Below, in pieces: positions 21,369 to 32,436 of a DNA stretch of 64,000 nt. A program made the translations under genes and the position numbers. Where the stretch lies: positions 1,426,001-1,490,000 of the forward strand of contig NW_024468250.1 in the NCBI RefSeq assembly GCF_002104995.1, read 5' to 3'. The notes under the pieces were generated by a model. It was given only the letters and a program-made list of their open reading frames with translations, did no database searches and was not told the DNA's origin. This stretch comes from Linderina pennispora. Lineage: Eukaryota; Kickxellomycota; Kickxellomycetes; Kickxellales; Kickxellaceae. Positions within the stretch are counted from its first letter, which is position 1. Every line of letters starts with the position of its first letter.

Positions 21369-22709
21369 ATGGACGACTTCCTTGCCAATGTGCCCGAGCT
21401 GTGCAATGCCGACCAGCGTGCCTTCCTGTACTCGGACCTCGAGCGCCAGCGCACCGACAACCCCGACGGCTACTCCACAGCCTTTCACATTCTGGACGCA
21501 GCTGCTAGTCAGTGCCCAGCGCGCAGGCGTCCTGGGCCCCTCCCGCCTAGTACTCTCCACTGAAGCGCTCGACTCACGCTTCGCCTTCCGCGGCGACACA
21601 CCCACCGGCCTGCCCACTATAGTGCGTGCGTTGCCGCAAAAGCTGCAGCTATTATCAGACTTTCTCGCTCCGTGGCCGCGCCGCCTATTGGGGTGGGCCC
21701 TGGGCCAGTTCCCGCTAATGCCGCGCCGCCTGCCGGCCATGCTGGCCATGGGTGCATTCCACGTCGACGTAGACGCCTATGTGGTCACGGAGGCAGTTGA
21801 GGAGGTTGCACAGCAGCTGGCAGACTATCATTATGCACATGTCGAAAGTCCGTTTGACAATCCTGATGGATATCCAGCGGGTTTGCGCGCCGCTTCCAGC
21901 ACATCATATCAACCGACATTGACCTGAAGGTGATGCTCAAGCACTTGCAGGACACCCGAAGGATAACCACCCGCCAGGTGCATGAGCAGACATTGATCCG
22001 CTTTGCCGCATCGCAGGCCGAGCATATAACCGTCCTGCCCTCCATTGCCGACATGAACACATTACAAGTCACCAACACCCAAAACGACATTGCCCACCAG
22101 GTCACTCTGCTCGAGCAGCGCACCAAACAGCTTCGACGATGAGGTACGCCAGGCGCTTGCTAACAAGCAGCGCACCCTGGCCATGTCCAAGCTCAAGATG
22201 AAGCATTTTATTGAATCCGGCCCGCTGGCCAAGCGCCTTGATGCGCTGGAGCAGATCTCCCAGGTCGTCCTGCAGCTGCAGCAGACCCACTCAGGATATC
22301 CAGCTCATCCAGGCGTTCGAGGCCGGCACCCGCTCATTGCAGAGCCTCAACCAGATCGCCGGCAAGCACGATCCGGACGCTATTTTCGATCAGTGGAAGG
22401 ACGAGGTCCTGAAGGCTAACGAGCTTGAATCTGCGCTGGCCGCTAACCAGTTGGTACCCGATGAGGGCGAGGACGTGCAGAGCGACCTGGAGGCTGAGCT
22501 CGATGCCCTGGTGCGCGAGCAGGAGGAGGTGTCCCAGGAGGATCTGGAGCTCAGCGCTGCCTTTGGCCGTGCATCTATCTCTGACGAAGCCCAAAGCTTC
22601 TCCACCCGCCAAGGGCTCCCCAGCCAAACGACCCTCGCCCGCCATCAGTGCTGACGCCGTACCTGAGAATGAGGAGCTCCCTAGCAGAGTGCTTCTCGCA
22701 GAGGAGTAA
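21369..22709 (+). CDS. CHMP7-like ESCRT-III protein
   Basis: ESCRT-III subunit of the CHMP7/Chm7 type, which in yeast and animals acts at the inner nuclear membrane and nuclear pores in sealing and surveillance. The N-terminal half looks like the winged-helix region (FWTQLLVSAQRAGVLGPSRL). The C-terminal half is a Snf7 domain: EVRQALANKQRTLAMSKLKM, LDALEQISQVVLQLQQTH, DIQLIQAFEAGTRSLQSLNQ and DLEAELDALVREQEEVSQED. A Pro/Lys-rich linker and the end PSRVLLAEE, a possible MIT-interacting motif, follow. Six extra bases, at about 21492, 21840, 21888, 22130, 22291 and 22590, each move the frame one step the same way. Removing six gives 444 aa, close to human CHMP7 (453). It is the most densely broken short gene in the window. 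Confidence 0.8.
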
Positions 22710-23330
22710 ACCTCTCAGTCCTTACCCTAAGCGCCTTCCTTTACACATACTGTCGTTTTTATTGTCATTAAAGCGGAGTGTACTAAGAGATCGGATGGGC
22801 GTTTCTCTTAAAGGAAGGGTGCATTACGCTCCTCTTGCTGCAGCCGGGACAGTGAGACACCGACTGCTGGGAAGAGAGCGAGGGGGTGGGGGTGTGGGGA
22901 AGAGAGAAGAGGGGAGCGTTACAAAACGTAGTCCAGTATGTGCGTGTGAGACTCCCACCACTGGGGGACGTCTTTGGTGGGTGCGAGCTCGCCGAAACCG
23001 CTGAAGGGCAACAAAGTGGAGATGTGGGACCCAGTTTCCCCCGTCGAACCATGATCGATACCTTGAGTCTTTGAAAGACATAGAGCTGGCCATTTCGTCG
23101 CCTTCGCCGCCTTTCCTCACTAGCGTCCCATGCCGCCTCCGCTGTCCTGAAAAATAATAGAACAGAAGGCTGATATTACAGATTGGCATAGGCGGGGGCT
23201 GACATGGCTTCGTGAGAGTGAGACAGGGGCGGAAGAAGACATAAGCTGGCCTGCAGGTTCGAGAGAGAGAGAGAAATAGATGGCGCCTTAAGCATATAAT
23301 TAGGCGTGGTAAGACGGGGTCAGGGTGCCG
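22710..23330. other. Intergenic: convergent 3' flanks of the CHMP7-like and PNRC-like genes
   Basis: G-rich purine tracts around 22870-22920 and GAGAGAGA near 23260. No gene or RNA recognised. Confidence 0.45.
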
Positions 23331-24169
23331 TTAGGCATCGGCGACACTGTCGCCGCGCGGTTCTGAGACATTCTCCTTGATCAGACGCAGCTTCTGGAAC
23401 ATCGCCGACAAGTCTGCCGCCGGCTGCGTCAGATCAACCGCCGAATGGCTGTTGTTGTTGTGGATGATGTTGCCGCGCACCAGCATGTCCTCCAGCTGAC
23501 GTCGAGCGCTCACTCAGTGCCACATTGGCCACCTGGGCCTCAGGCCGGCGCACAAGCAGCTGCTCCGGCCGCACATGTGCGTTACGCGACGCTCCAAACA
23601 CATCGTCATCGCGCACTGCAGCGGTCACTGTCGACTGCGGCGGGCTGTTCGACGTCAGGAACATGGGCGGCAGCGGAAGCGTGTTGGGCGCTGGCGAGTT
23701 GTTGAACGACGCTCCAGCATAGTGGTTCGACTTGTTGATCGACGACGGGCTGCCACCACGGTGGATACCGATATGATGACGGCGGCGACTGCCCAGAGCC
23801 AAACGGAGCAACAGACGGAACCTGCGGCGTCGGGCTATAAATAGTTGCCAGGCCCGACACAACCGCATGCTGCTGCTGCTGCTGCTGCTTGTTGTGCCCG
23901 CGGCGAGGAGGCGAGCGGCTCTGCATCTTGCCCGGCGGGACCGACGCCGAGCCATGGTGCGCCGGCGGCTGAGGGAACACAGAGTCGTCCTCATCCCGCG
24001 GTGGCGACGCCTGCCGACGGCGGCTGCGCTTCGACTGCCCCTCGGCAAACTTGGACAGCATCGCCTGCTGCTCGCCCTCCGACGCCGACTTTGTCAGAAG
24101 AGTGACCTTGCCGTGCTGCTTGTTCTGCTTTGCGCGAGCCACGGCCGCCCGACTTCTTGTTCGGAACTG

Positions 24170-24205
<36 letters not shown>

Positions 24206-24546
24206 CTTCCGACTTGGACTGCGCTGCGTCCGACCTGGCGTGAGGCCGCTGGTTCGAGTTGTTCTGCTTGCCGCTCTTGCTGCTGTGGCGCTGGCTCTGG
24301 TGCTTTTGCGTCACTGCGTTCTTGCGGGCATACTCGTTGCGGGCGGAAGACGTCTGCTGCTGGCTGGTGGTGGTTGTTGTTGTAGCTGTTCTGCTGTGGG
24401 TGTGCCTGGTGGTTCTGGCGAAGGGAGCTGTGCCGGGACGGCCGAGGGGACGAATGGTGGCTAAATCCGCCGCTGGCGGCATCCGACTTGGAGACCGCGT
24501 TGCTGGCAGTGCTGTTGGACCGGCGGGAAACTGAACGGGGAGTCAT
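23331..24546 (-). CDS. PNRC/Edc1-like proline-rich protein with polyglutamine
   Basis: Low-complexity protein whose recognisable block is HYAGASFNNSPAPNTLPLPP, the proline-rich motif of the PNRC family; PNRC2 and yeast Edc1/2 use such motifs to activate Dcp1-Dcp2 mRNA decapping. Order: basic Ser-rich N-terminus (MTPRSVSRRSNSTASN), His/Asn/Gln-rich stretch, a run of ten Gln, a basic region (RAKQNKQHGKVTLLTKSASE), the PNRC motif, then a helical C-terminus (RRQLEDMLVRGN, MFQKLRLIKENVSE). Four extra bases at about 24363, 24145, 23780 and 23515 split it; corrected length is 403 aa. An in-frame ATG at 24567 would add seven residues. The decapping role is inferred from the motif alone. Confidence 0.6.
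23865..23888. repeat. CTG/CAG trinucleotide run (Gln codons of the PNRC-like gene)
   Basis: About seven CTG units on the plus strand, read as Gln codons on the minus strand. Confidence 0.8.
24171..24202. repeat. CTG/CAG trinucleotide run encoding ten Gln
   Basis: About ten uninterrupted CTG units on the plus strand; polyglutamine in the minus-strand PNRC-like protein. Likely length-polymorphic. Confidence 0.9.
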
Positions 24547-24567
24547 GATGTCTTCGACTTGAAGCAT

Positions 24568-25844
24568 ATGCTGATGTGACAAAAAAGCTGGAGGTGGGAG
24601 AAATATAACCGGGCCCGTGTGTTGAGGGTGGAAAATGTGTTCACTGATAGTACACAAGTAGAGAGAAATAATAATAGGAGTGGGAAAGAGAAATAAAAGG
24701 GTGCCTTTAGAGGAAATAGGAAAAGGGCCTAATATTCTATAGCTTGTTTAGAAGCGGGTGTTCAGAGAAGGAGTAGTCTGACTGGCGAAATGCAATAAGC
24801 GAGTTTTTTTTTTTTTATAACTTTGGAGACGGGGCCTTTGTGGTGTTGCGAAAGTCTTTTGTTATTCCTGTTGTCATTTCAGAACTATGTTGTGTACAAG
24901 CGGGAATGTAGACTTTTTAAGAATTCTCTTCCGAATGCGCTTTCTAGTTCTGCAGGGAAAATGTGGGAGAACTGAGAAAAAAGAGCAAAAAAGCGAACAG
25001 AAAAGTAGGCTGGAATTTCAAGTGTAGAGAGAAAAAATGTTGTGAGAGAGGAAAAGAAAAAGAAAAAATGTGGCCCGGTTGCCGCCGCAATCCCCCAAAA
25101 AAGACACTCCGTTGAATTCCTCCCAAGCCCATGATCATTGGTCTGCCTCGCTGCAGCCAATCACACCCCGTCAGTATGATTGCTGCTATTTCCTTGACGC
25201 ACAATGCCTTTTGCCGAAGCGCGCAGCGCACGCTCTTGGCAGAGCTTGTGAGATTTGTGGAGATTGGGTCCGGGCCGACAAACTCCAGGCCGACGGCAGC
25301 CCGCACAGACACCAGGATAGGGAGAGGCTGGCCAAAGGACACCCGTCAGGGGCGGTGATAAGCGCTGCTCGCTTGCCTATCTGCTGTATATCGCCGGGCA
25401 CATCATCCGCAAAAAGCATACCCAAATAGTGATACACTGTCAAAAGCAAGAAAAATAGGGCCCGGACTTGCGAATCCTTGGCTTTCCGCGATCGACTCGT
25501 GTTTGCTCTGATGCGCATGCTTTGCAATAATAAAACCGCATTGCTGCAGCCCGCATGGCCGGCATGGTGTCGCATTATTGCTTTCCTAATCGCTGGTGAC
25601 TATGACACCACCACCACTGCAAACAGCAGAAGCATTAGCAGAATCCGGATCCCGGTACAGCCGCCCCATTGTCCACAGATCCCCCCGTTGCTACGTTCAA
25701 CACAACAGAGGCTACTTGCCCAAGCGGGGGACATCTCCCCCATTTTGAGCGGTATCCTCCCCAGAAATACCAGCAGCATGACGCAGAATGGAAAGCTGTC
25801 AGAGTCGGAAGCCATTACAATTCACGGTCATATATTGATCACAC
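24568..25844. other. 1.3 kb intergenic: PNRC-like promoter and NOT4 3' flank
   Basis: Contains a poly(T) run near 24805, purine-rich tracts at 24950-25070 and a CCAAT box at about 25156. No gene seen on either strand. Confidence 0.45.
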
Positions 25845-28800
25845 TCACAATCCGTTACCGCTGGCGCCGTCAGCCTTGGCCGTGCTGCCGAGCCCATTGA
25901 CAGCCGCCGCCGAGGCTGCCATCCCCACGCCATTTCCGCTGTTGTTCACCAGGTTCCACAGCGCCGACTGGTTCTGTCCCTTGACCGTGCTCAGCTGTGC
26001 CTGCAGCTCACGGGCCTCGCGCTGCGCTGCCACCAGCTGCCGCTCGATATCCCCCAGCATCATTTTGCCGCTGATGACATTGCTGCCGTCAGCCGTCAGC
26101 ATCGGAAGCAGTAGCAGCGCCGGCTGATGCTGCCGAGCCATCGGACGCAGCACCGCCTTGCCTGGTCGTCTGACGCAGCAGCTCACCAAATAGCCCCGTG
26201 CTGGGCAGGCCAGGCGGCACACCGTTGACCATTCGCGGCGCCGCGTCTTCTCTCTCATTCCCCCTGCTGTCCCCAGCATTGGCGCGATGCGAGGGCTGCT
26301 GCTGCTGCTGCTGGCTGCCCACAGCAGCCATGCCGGTCTCGTTCTCAGACGAAAAGTGGGTCAGAAAGCGCGACCTGCTGCTGCTGTTCGCACTGCGTGA
26401 GGGCATTGACATGGTCGAATGCTGTTGCTGCTGGGCATCGGCGTAAAGAGGCGACGTGATTCCAGGCGGAGGACCCACCTGGCCCCGTTGAAACAGCCGT
26501 CGCCACCGGCTGGTTCATTCCGTTCATGCGACCAACCTGCATAATGGCTGGGTCGACGAAGCCGCCAGCACTCGACACGCTCATCTGTGGCGGATGTGCC
26601 ATCATGCCGCCCACCTGCTGCCCAAACTGCCCAGCAAACAGAGGCGAGACAAGGCCCGCAGCACCCTGCATCATGCCCATTGGCATCATGCCAGGTGGGT
26701 GCTGATGCTGATGTTGGTGCTGATGTTGGTGCTGATGTTGGTGCTGATGTTGGTGCTGATGCTGATGCTGTTGAGCCAGACCAGGACCAAGAGGACTGGT
26801 CTGCTGCTGCATAGTCCATACCCGCTGAGGCACCACCCAGCTGGAGTCGAGCCAGCAGACTGTTCAGAACATTGGGGTCGGACCTGTTCGCCTGCTGCTG
26901 CTGCTGATACTGCTGGTGTCCACCAAGACCACCCGCCATAGGCCCCCATGTGCGTGGACAGAATGGCTGGGTCTTGGAACTGGCCACCCTGCTGCTGCTG
27001 CTGCTGGAACAGCTGCGACGAAGCAGTGGTCTCCACAGCCCCCCCGTCCATGGACTGCCCCATGAGACGCGAAAGCAGTGTTCCGGGTCCGACTAGACAT
27101 AGGAGGAGCACCGCCGCTGCTCGGAGGAAGGATGCCAGGCGGGGTGTTTGTTGCCATTGACCTCAGCGCGCCATCGCTGCGCTGTCCAGCACCACCAAGC
27201 CCTGGCGGTGGTGCTGGCACTCCACCCGACTGGTGCTGGCCATGTGGGTTGCCCAGCACCGTGTTGGCTAGAGGACCACTGCCCCACGAGAAGCTACTGG
27301 GAGGTGCAGGTGTTGAGAACAGACCAAGGTCGCGAGACGACGTGAATCCAGGGCCAGCTGGAAGACGCAGGTGCGCCACGGTTAAGCACAGACTGAAGCT
27401 CGGCCTGTGCGCTGGCCTCGTCCACGTTTCCGTTCGAAGCAAAATCCCACCGCGAGCGCTGCCGTCCCCCAAACGGAGTAGCCGGTGCTGGGATCTGGCC
27501 GTCGCGCGACTCGCCGCCAATAAGAGCTGACAGCGGAGACTGCATATATGAGCTGCTGGCTGCTGGGCTATTGGCAGCTCCCCACTGTGCTGCTGTTGAC
27601 GGTGACTGTGCCGCAAACGGATCAAACACCGATGAGGCTGCTCCAGCAGCAGAGGCCGCTCCAAACAGCGACGACGAGCCCGAGACCCCTCCAGCCGACG
27701 AGGGGGGGAACAGCAGTGGGTCGACACCAGAGATGGGGAATGCGCCGACGCCCAAGTGCGAGCTGAAGCTGGGATGTAGCCGAGAACGCCGGCACGCCGC
27801 TGGTGGGGGGCGTCGATACCTTTGCGTTGAGCTGGGCAAACAGCGAGTCGGCAATTGACTGGAACGACTGGGCACTGGTGACGTGGCTGGCTCCAGTGTC
27901 GTCTGCAGCAACTGTCGCCATAGGACTCGGGGCCTATGCTTCGGAGCACTTGCCGTCGGTGGCAGGGCCATCTTGCTTCTCGACAGCGATGGTGCCAGCG
28001 GTGTTCTTGGTTGCTTCGGCACTCGTCTGCTCGGCCGAGCGAGGCTTGGGCTCATCATCCGCCTTCACTTCTGCCCTAGTCTCTACCTTTAGCCGCCGCC
28101 TGCTTGGCCGCCGCCTGCTTGGCCGTTGTCGCTGGCTTCTGTTTAGACTCACTGGCGTCAGCCGCAGGCGCCTCCTTCGACCTGCTCTTTGATTTCTTCG
28201 ACTCGGCTGCTGCCACTTGCTCCTCTGCCTGCTTCGACTTTTGCTTGCTTTGAGAAGACGCCTTTGTAGCACTCAGCTCTGCAGTGCTCTCTGCCGTCTG
28301 TTGCTGCGATTGCGGCTGGCGCTGCTGCTGTCTGAGCTGCTCCTTGCGCTCGCGGCTAAGCTGCTGGAGCACTGGATGATGAGCTTGGGAGTCACCCGAC
28401 AATGCGGTCGATTTGCCGCGCTCCCGAGCCGAGACATTTTGGTTGCTGCCAGCAATAGCATTATTGCTGCTGTTGCTGTTGCTGGCGGCTGTGGTCGCAG
28501 TAGCCGTGGCCGTCGCAGAGCTTGTGCCTGGCTCCAGCGGCTGCACCCGCCACCTTGTTTGTAGGCACGGTGGCATTGGAAGCTGAAGCCTTGTTGCGTG
28601 ACGAGGGAACCATACGCAGGGTCATTGTGCCGCCGCCCTCCGGCCTGCGAGCCTTGACCTCAGGCTCGGGCTTCTTCGCTGGTGGTCGCGACGCCCACGA
28701 TGCTGTGGCAGGTAGTGCTGACCCAGTCGAGCTGTCGTTGTCCATGGAGTTGGGCTCGACGCTGCGTGGTCTGTGGTCGCCGAGATCCGTACCCTTGCGT

Positions 28801-30273
28801 AAGCGGGCTGCCATGGTACTGCTAGATGACGACGAAGCTGGGGCTACGGTGTGTGCTCGCCCCGCGCCACCACCAAACCCAGCGATCGAGCCAGCCGGCA
28901 CAACCTGCACGCGACCTGAGCCCAGGTGCGTGGCCGGTGACACCTGTGCGATTGCCGCCATGCGGGTGGTGGTGGTGATGGTGACCCATGTCATCATCGT
29001 CATCAGAGTCCTGATGATCGTGGTGTGCGTGGCTGGGATCCCTGAAGCCAGCACGGCTACATGATACAAACATGGTTAGCATTAGCGACAGAGACTTGCA
29101 AACGTCAGCCATTGGAAATATGCGTAGTCCGCCCTATGGCGCAACAATACTTACTTGGCAGCGAGGTCCTCCTTGGTGAAGCTGTCCGCCTCCTCTCCCG
29201 GCTCGTGAAGGTACATGCATCCCGGGTTCTGGCAAGGGATGTTGCGCAGATAGTACGAGCAGTACTTTGTCGTACCAAACGTTGCGCGCAGCACACGGTT
29301 TTCAAGCATGCTGCCATCCACCGCGTTAATCGCCCGCGCTGCATCGTCCTTGGTTGCGTATGTGACATATACACCCACCGTCGGATGGTGGGCATTGCTG
29401 CCCGCTTGTCGCCGGTTGATGACAATCTTGTTGATACGGCCAAACTGCCCAAAGTAGTCGTGTCCCTTCAGAATCTACAGCACGACGAACACAGGCAATT
29501 AAGAACGCTGTTACATCAGCATTGTTCGTGATATGGCGGGTGCTTCCTCACACCCACCTGCTCCGAGTCCTGGAACTCGATTGGCGAACACCACACTGTG
29601 GTCGCAGGTTTTTTCCTGAAATATGCTTACCTCCTCCGTGGCCAGGTTTATTGGCAGGCCAATGACATAGACGAGGTTCTTCTGCACCACACGCACATTC
29701 GCCAGGTGCCTTCGGTTGTTGCCTTCGATTTCGCGCCGCTCACGCTCCTTGGCCTTCTTTTCGTTGCGAATCTTTGCCATTCTACAGCAAATGTCAGCAC
29801 AATGCAGGTTGTTAGCATATGTGGGCATAGCAGCTACTTCTAGAACCATCACCATGCATGGTCGCAGAGCTGGGCGGCTGTGGCAATCCTGCCCCTTCCA
29901 GAGCTAGCCGGGCGCTGAACACGATACTTACTGGGCCGCAGAAATCGGCTTCCACCGAGGCGTTTGCTCCGAATAGAGTCTTCGGCATGCGGGACACCGT
30001 CCGCCGTAGTCTTGCGAGAGACGGTTGTGGCAGAATCGGCAAATCTACGAAAATGAAAGTAAAAATCCCAGCCTCCATCAGTAAAAAAAATAAATGTTGA
30101 TTCCTCGGTAGCGACCACAGTCCAAGTGGACCTGACGGTTATGCTGTGCGCCATGTCTTGGTGCTGCTACTTACCTGGTAACCACATTCGCAGGGGAAGA
30201 ACCCCCGATCGTCAATGTCGAGCTCCTCCATGCACAGAGGGCACTCCCAATCTTCGTTTTCAGAGCTGCTCAT
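25845..30273 (-). CDS. NOT4: NOT4/CNOT4 E3 ubiquitin ligase of the CCR4-NOT complex
   Basis: RING E3 of CCR4-NOT acting in ribosome quality control and mRNA turnover. Exons: 30273..30175, 30044..29932, 29781..29631, 29569..29558, 29474..29155 and 29056..25845, all GT-AG. Exons 1-2 encode the C4C4 RING (CPLCMEEL, FFPCECGYQICRFCHNRL, RCPACRRLY). A Lys/Arg/Glu linker, the RRM (QKNLVYVIGLPINLATEE, YFGQFGRINKIVIN) and the C3H finger (TKYCSYYLRNIPCQNPGC, MYLHEPGEEADSF) follow. Exon 6 encodes a very long disordered tail with acidic, His, Gln, Ser and His-Gln runs, ending in a short helix (LGDIERQLVAAQREARELQA). Ten extra bases between about 28930 and 26130 shift exon 6, and one TAG (27936..27934) stays in the expected frame. 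Corrected length is near 1,298 aa, long for the family. The first five exons are intact. Confidence 0.9.
26701..26772. repeat. 12-nt tandem repeat encoding His-Gln alternation in NOT4
   Basis: Units of GGTGCTGATGTT, about five, flanked by GCTGATGCTGATG; on the minus strand they encode His-Gln repeats. Coding minisatellite, probably polymorphic. Confidence 0.85.
29558..29569 (-). other. 12-nt micro-exon of NOT4 (exon 4)
   Basis: GACTCGGAGCAG (read on the minus strand) is flanked by acceptor TTCCAG and donor GTGGGTG, phase 0 on both sides. It inserts Asp-Ser-Glu-Gln between NLATEE and ILKGHDYFGQ. Skipping it leaves this RRM loop shorter than in other NOT4 proteins; the flanking introns would be 61 and 83 nt. 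Inference from splice signals and homology. Confidence 0.6.
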
Positions 30274-31382
30274 TTTGTTTGTTGGAAAGCTGCGAGTCGG
30301 TCGCTGTGGGTGTAGGAAAAGAAAAAGGTTTAAAAAGGCTGTGAATCCTTTGGAGCAACAGAAGAAAAAGAGTCTGATATGAGTACAGGTTGTTTCAAAT
30401 GCACAAGGCTTCTCCGAGACGCTCTAGTTTTTGCTGTGTGCTGGGAGACAAGGGGCAGTAGGTCGCGATTGCTGTTAACAAGGAAGTTTTTTCTCTATGA
30501 TGTGAAGCAGAGTTTTGAAAATTGAATGCCCTTGCCAAAATAAAAAGTGTAGAATTCGATGAAAAGTGGTGCTGGAAAAGCTTTCTTCATGCCACCCAAC
30601 CGTGGGCGCTATTTTTTTTTTCAGCGATGCTCAACAAAAAGGCTCGTGGAGCGGTTGGGAGCCGACTCGCTGCGATTCGCCGCGATTATCTTGGCTCGCA
30701 GTTCGCAGAGGTTCTTCAGACTTCCAACTCGCAAATCGGCGATCGGCAGGACTCGCGCCTCCCCTGCTCTTGCCCGCCCGCCGCTTCTGGATGTCTCAGC
30801 CGGTACATGCACGGCATATCCAGGATATGTGTGCGTGGGGTCAGGCCCACATAGCCTCCCAGCCACTGGCTGCAAGCCACGCTGGCTGCGCCTGGCCCAG
30901 AAAGCCATTTTCCGCGCGCCTGTGTGCGGAGGCAGCAGCACCACTTCCCACCCAGCCCTCTCCACGAAACACCAGCGCTGCCACTGAGACAACCATGCAC
31001 CGCCCCCCCCGCGCTCTCTTCTTGCTCCTCGCACTGCCATGCGGGTTGCTGTATCGACAACTGCAACTAATTATTGCTGGTTCCTCACCCGCAGACATGC
31101 TCCAATGTCTCATTCGCACTCGCCTACAGGTGGATGCAGGGCTTCATTTGAGCCTGCGACATGCACATAGATAATCCTGTGGCCGCTTCGACATCTCCAC
31201 CTTTTCCTCGGTCCCTTGAAAAGGAGTATATGTGCAGCCATACGAGGAGATTCAGAACGAAGGACTCTCAATTAAAACTGAATGATCCATGGCGGCTTTC
31301 ATTCATTCACCTCTTTTCCATTTCATATAGACATTTATCCCCTATCATTGTATCCAGCCCCCGACATCTACCGATCAGCACC
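30274..31382. other. 1.1 kb divergent intergenic region (NOT4 / GPI protein)
   Basis: Serves both promoters. It contains T runs near 30610, a C-rich tract near 31005-31015 and overlapping short frames without family features. Three in-frame ATGs precede the GPI protein start but would bury its signal peptide, so they were not used. Confidence 0.45.
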
Positions 31383-32282
31383 ATGCACCTCCATACATCT
31401 GCGCCTGCACTCTTGCTTTTGCTGATCTCGCTCATAATCCTATCGCCTACCCATGCAAGCCCTGGCAAGAATTCCGACGACGGAGTAGAATTCGTGCGCG
31501 CCTGCGACAGCGGCTCCGACGATGTCACCAACCAGTGCATCAACCGGATCCCCGAGGACATCGGCGCAAACAGCAGCAACCACGCGTGCGCCTACCACGA
31601 AGCCGAGGTCAAGTGCCTCGGCCTCTGCGGCAACACGCTCACCTGGAAGGTCGCATACATCAACGCCCTCAAGCGGTACAGACTTGTCTGTGCCGGCTAC
31701 ATCGACGAGCGCATTGCCGAAAAAGAAGAAAGCGGCGAGGGCGGCGATCCCGACTCCAGCAACGCCATTAGGAAGCATAAGAAGAAGAAGGCTGCTGATG
31801 AAGACGACTCGGGAGATGCCCCTGCTGGCGATGACGCTGACGCGACCCCCGCAAAAAAGAAGAGCAAGAAGGCAGCCATCGCATTCGACATGTCGGCGCT
31901 TACCGGCGACTCAATGGTGGCGGCAACGTCGTCGTCCGAGGCTCCCGACTCATCGTCTGCCGCGGCCAAGTCGCAGTCCAAGGCTGCCAAGCCCACAAAG
32001 TCTGATCCTGCAAAGGGCAAGCCGTCGCCCAAGCCCACAGGCAAGCCATCGGCTAAGGCTGGTAGCGGCGCCTCAAGGCCAGCATCTGGCAAGACCCAGG
32101 ACGACAAGAAGGACGACTCGAAGCAGAGCAGCAGAGACTCCGAAAAGGACGGCAAGTCGTCGGCCAAGGGCCAGGGCCTGTTGCCCACGATGGACCCTGA
32201 TATGGCCGGTGCTGGCTCGCTGCAGGCGTGGTCTGGGTTCACCATTTTTGCCGGGCTGCTGGCACTCCTTTCAACCCTCTAG
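31383..32282 (+). CDS. Secreted, probably GPI-anchored cell-surface protein
   Basis: A 299-residue protein with signal peptide MHLHTSAPALLLLLISLII (cleavage probably after THA, near residue 25). Next comes a compact domain with six cysteines at 41, 52, 69, 78, 82 and 103 (three possible disulfides), then a long Lys/Ser/Asp/Pro-rich stalk. A C-terminal hydrophobic tail (WSGFTIFAGLLALLSTL) directly abuts the end, as in GPI-attachment signals; Gly/Ala/Ser residues just before it could be the attachment site. No family recognised for the cysteine domain. It is probably a plasma-membrane or wall mannoprotein, since Ser/Thr stalks are usually O-mannosylated. The frame is intact and the start is set by the signal peptide. 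Confidence 0.78.
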   Translation: MHLHTSAPALLLLLISLIILSPTHASPGKNSDDGVEFVRACDSGSDDVTNQCINRIPEDIGANSSNHACAYHEAEVKCLGLCGNTLTWKVAYINALKRYRLVCAGYIDERIAEKEESGEGGDPDSSNAIRKHKKKKAADEDDSGDAPAGDDADATPAKKKSKKAAIAFDMSALTGDSMVAATSSSEAPDSSSAAAKSQSKAAKPTKSDPAKGKPSPKPTGKPSAKAGSGASRPASGKTQDDKKDDSKQSSRDSEKDGKSSAKGQGLLPTMDPDMAGAGSLQAWSGFTIFAGLLALLSTL

Positions 32283-32436
32283 ACTTGCATTAACTGGTAC
32301 CACACCATGGCAGCTAATATGTTTTCAGGTGTATAGCCGCTGACGGCATTTTGTTTAACCAAAGAGAGGATTTAGAAAAGGAGGTTCTTAGAAGAGTAGA
32401 GAAATAGGGCATTTGCTATAGATTTTATGCTGCGCG

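Noticed and set aside
26701-26772. Regularly spaced repeats as a possible CRISPR array
   Set aside because: Contiguous 12-nt coding minisatellite without spacers, in a eukaryotic gene.
18662-29056. Genome-wide programmed +1 frameshifting as an established system
   Set aside because: No common slippery codon or stop-codon context at the sites, strong regional clustering and many intact genes; sequence error explains it better without read data.
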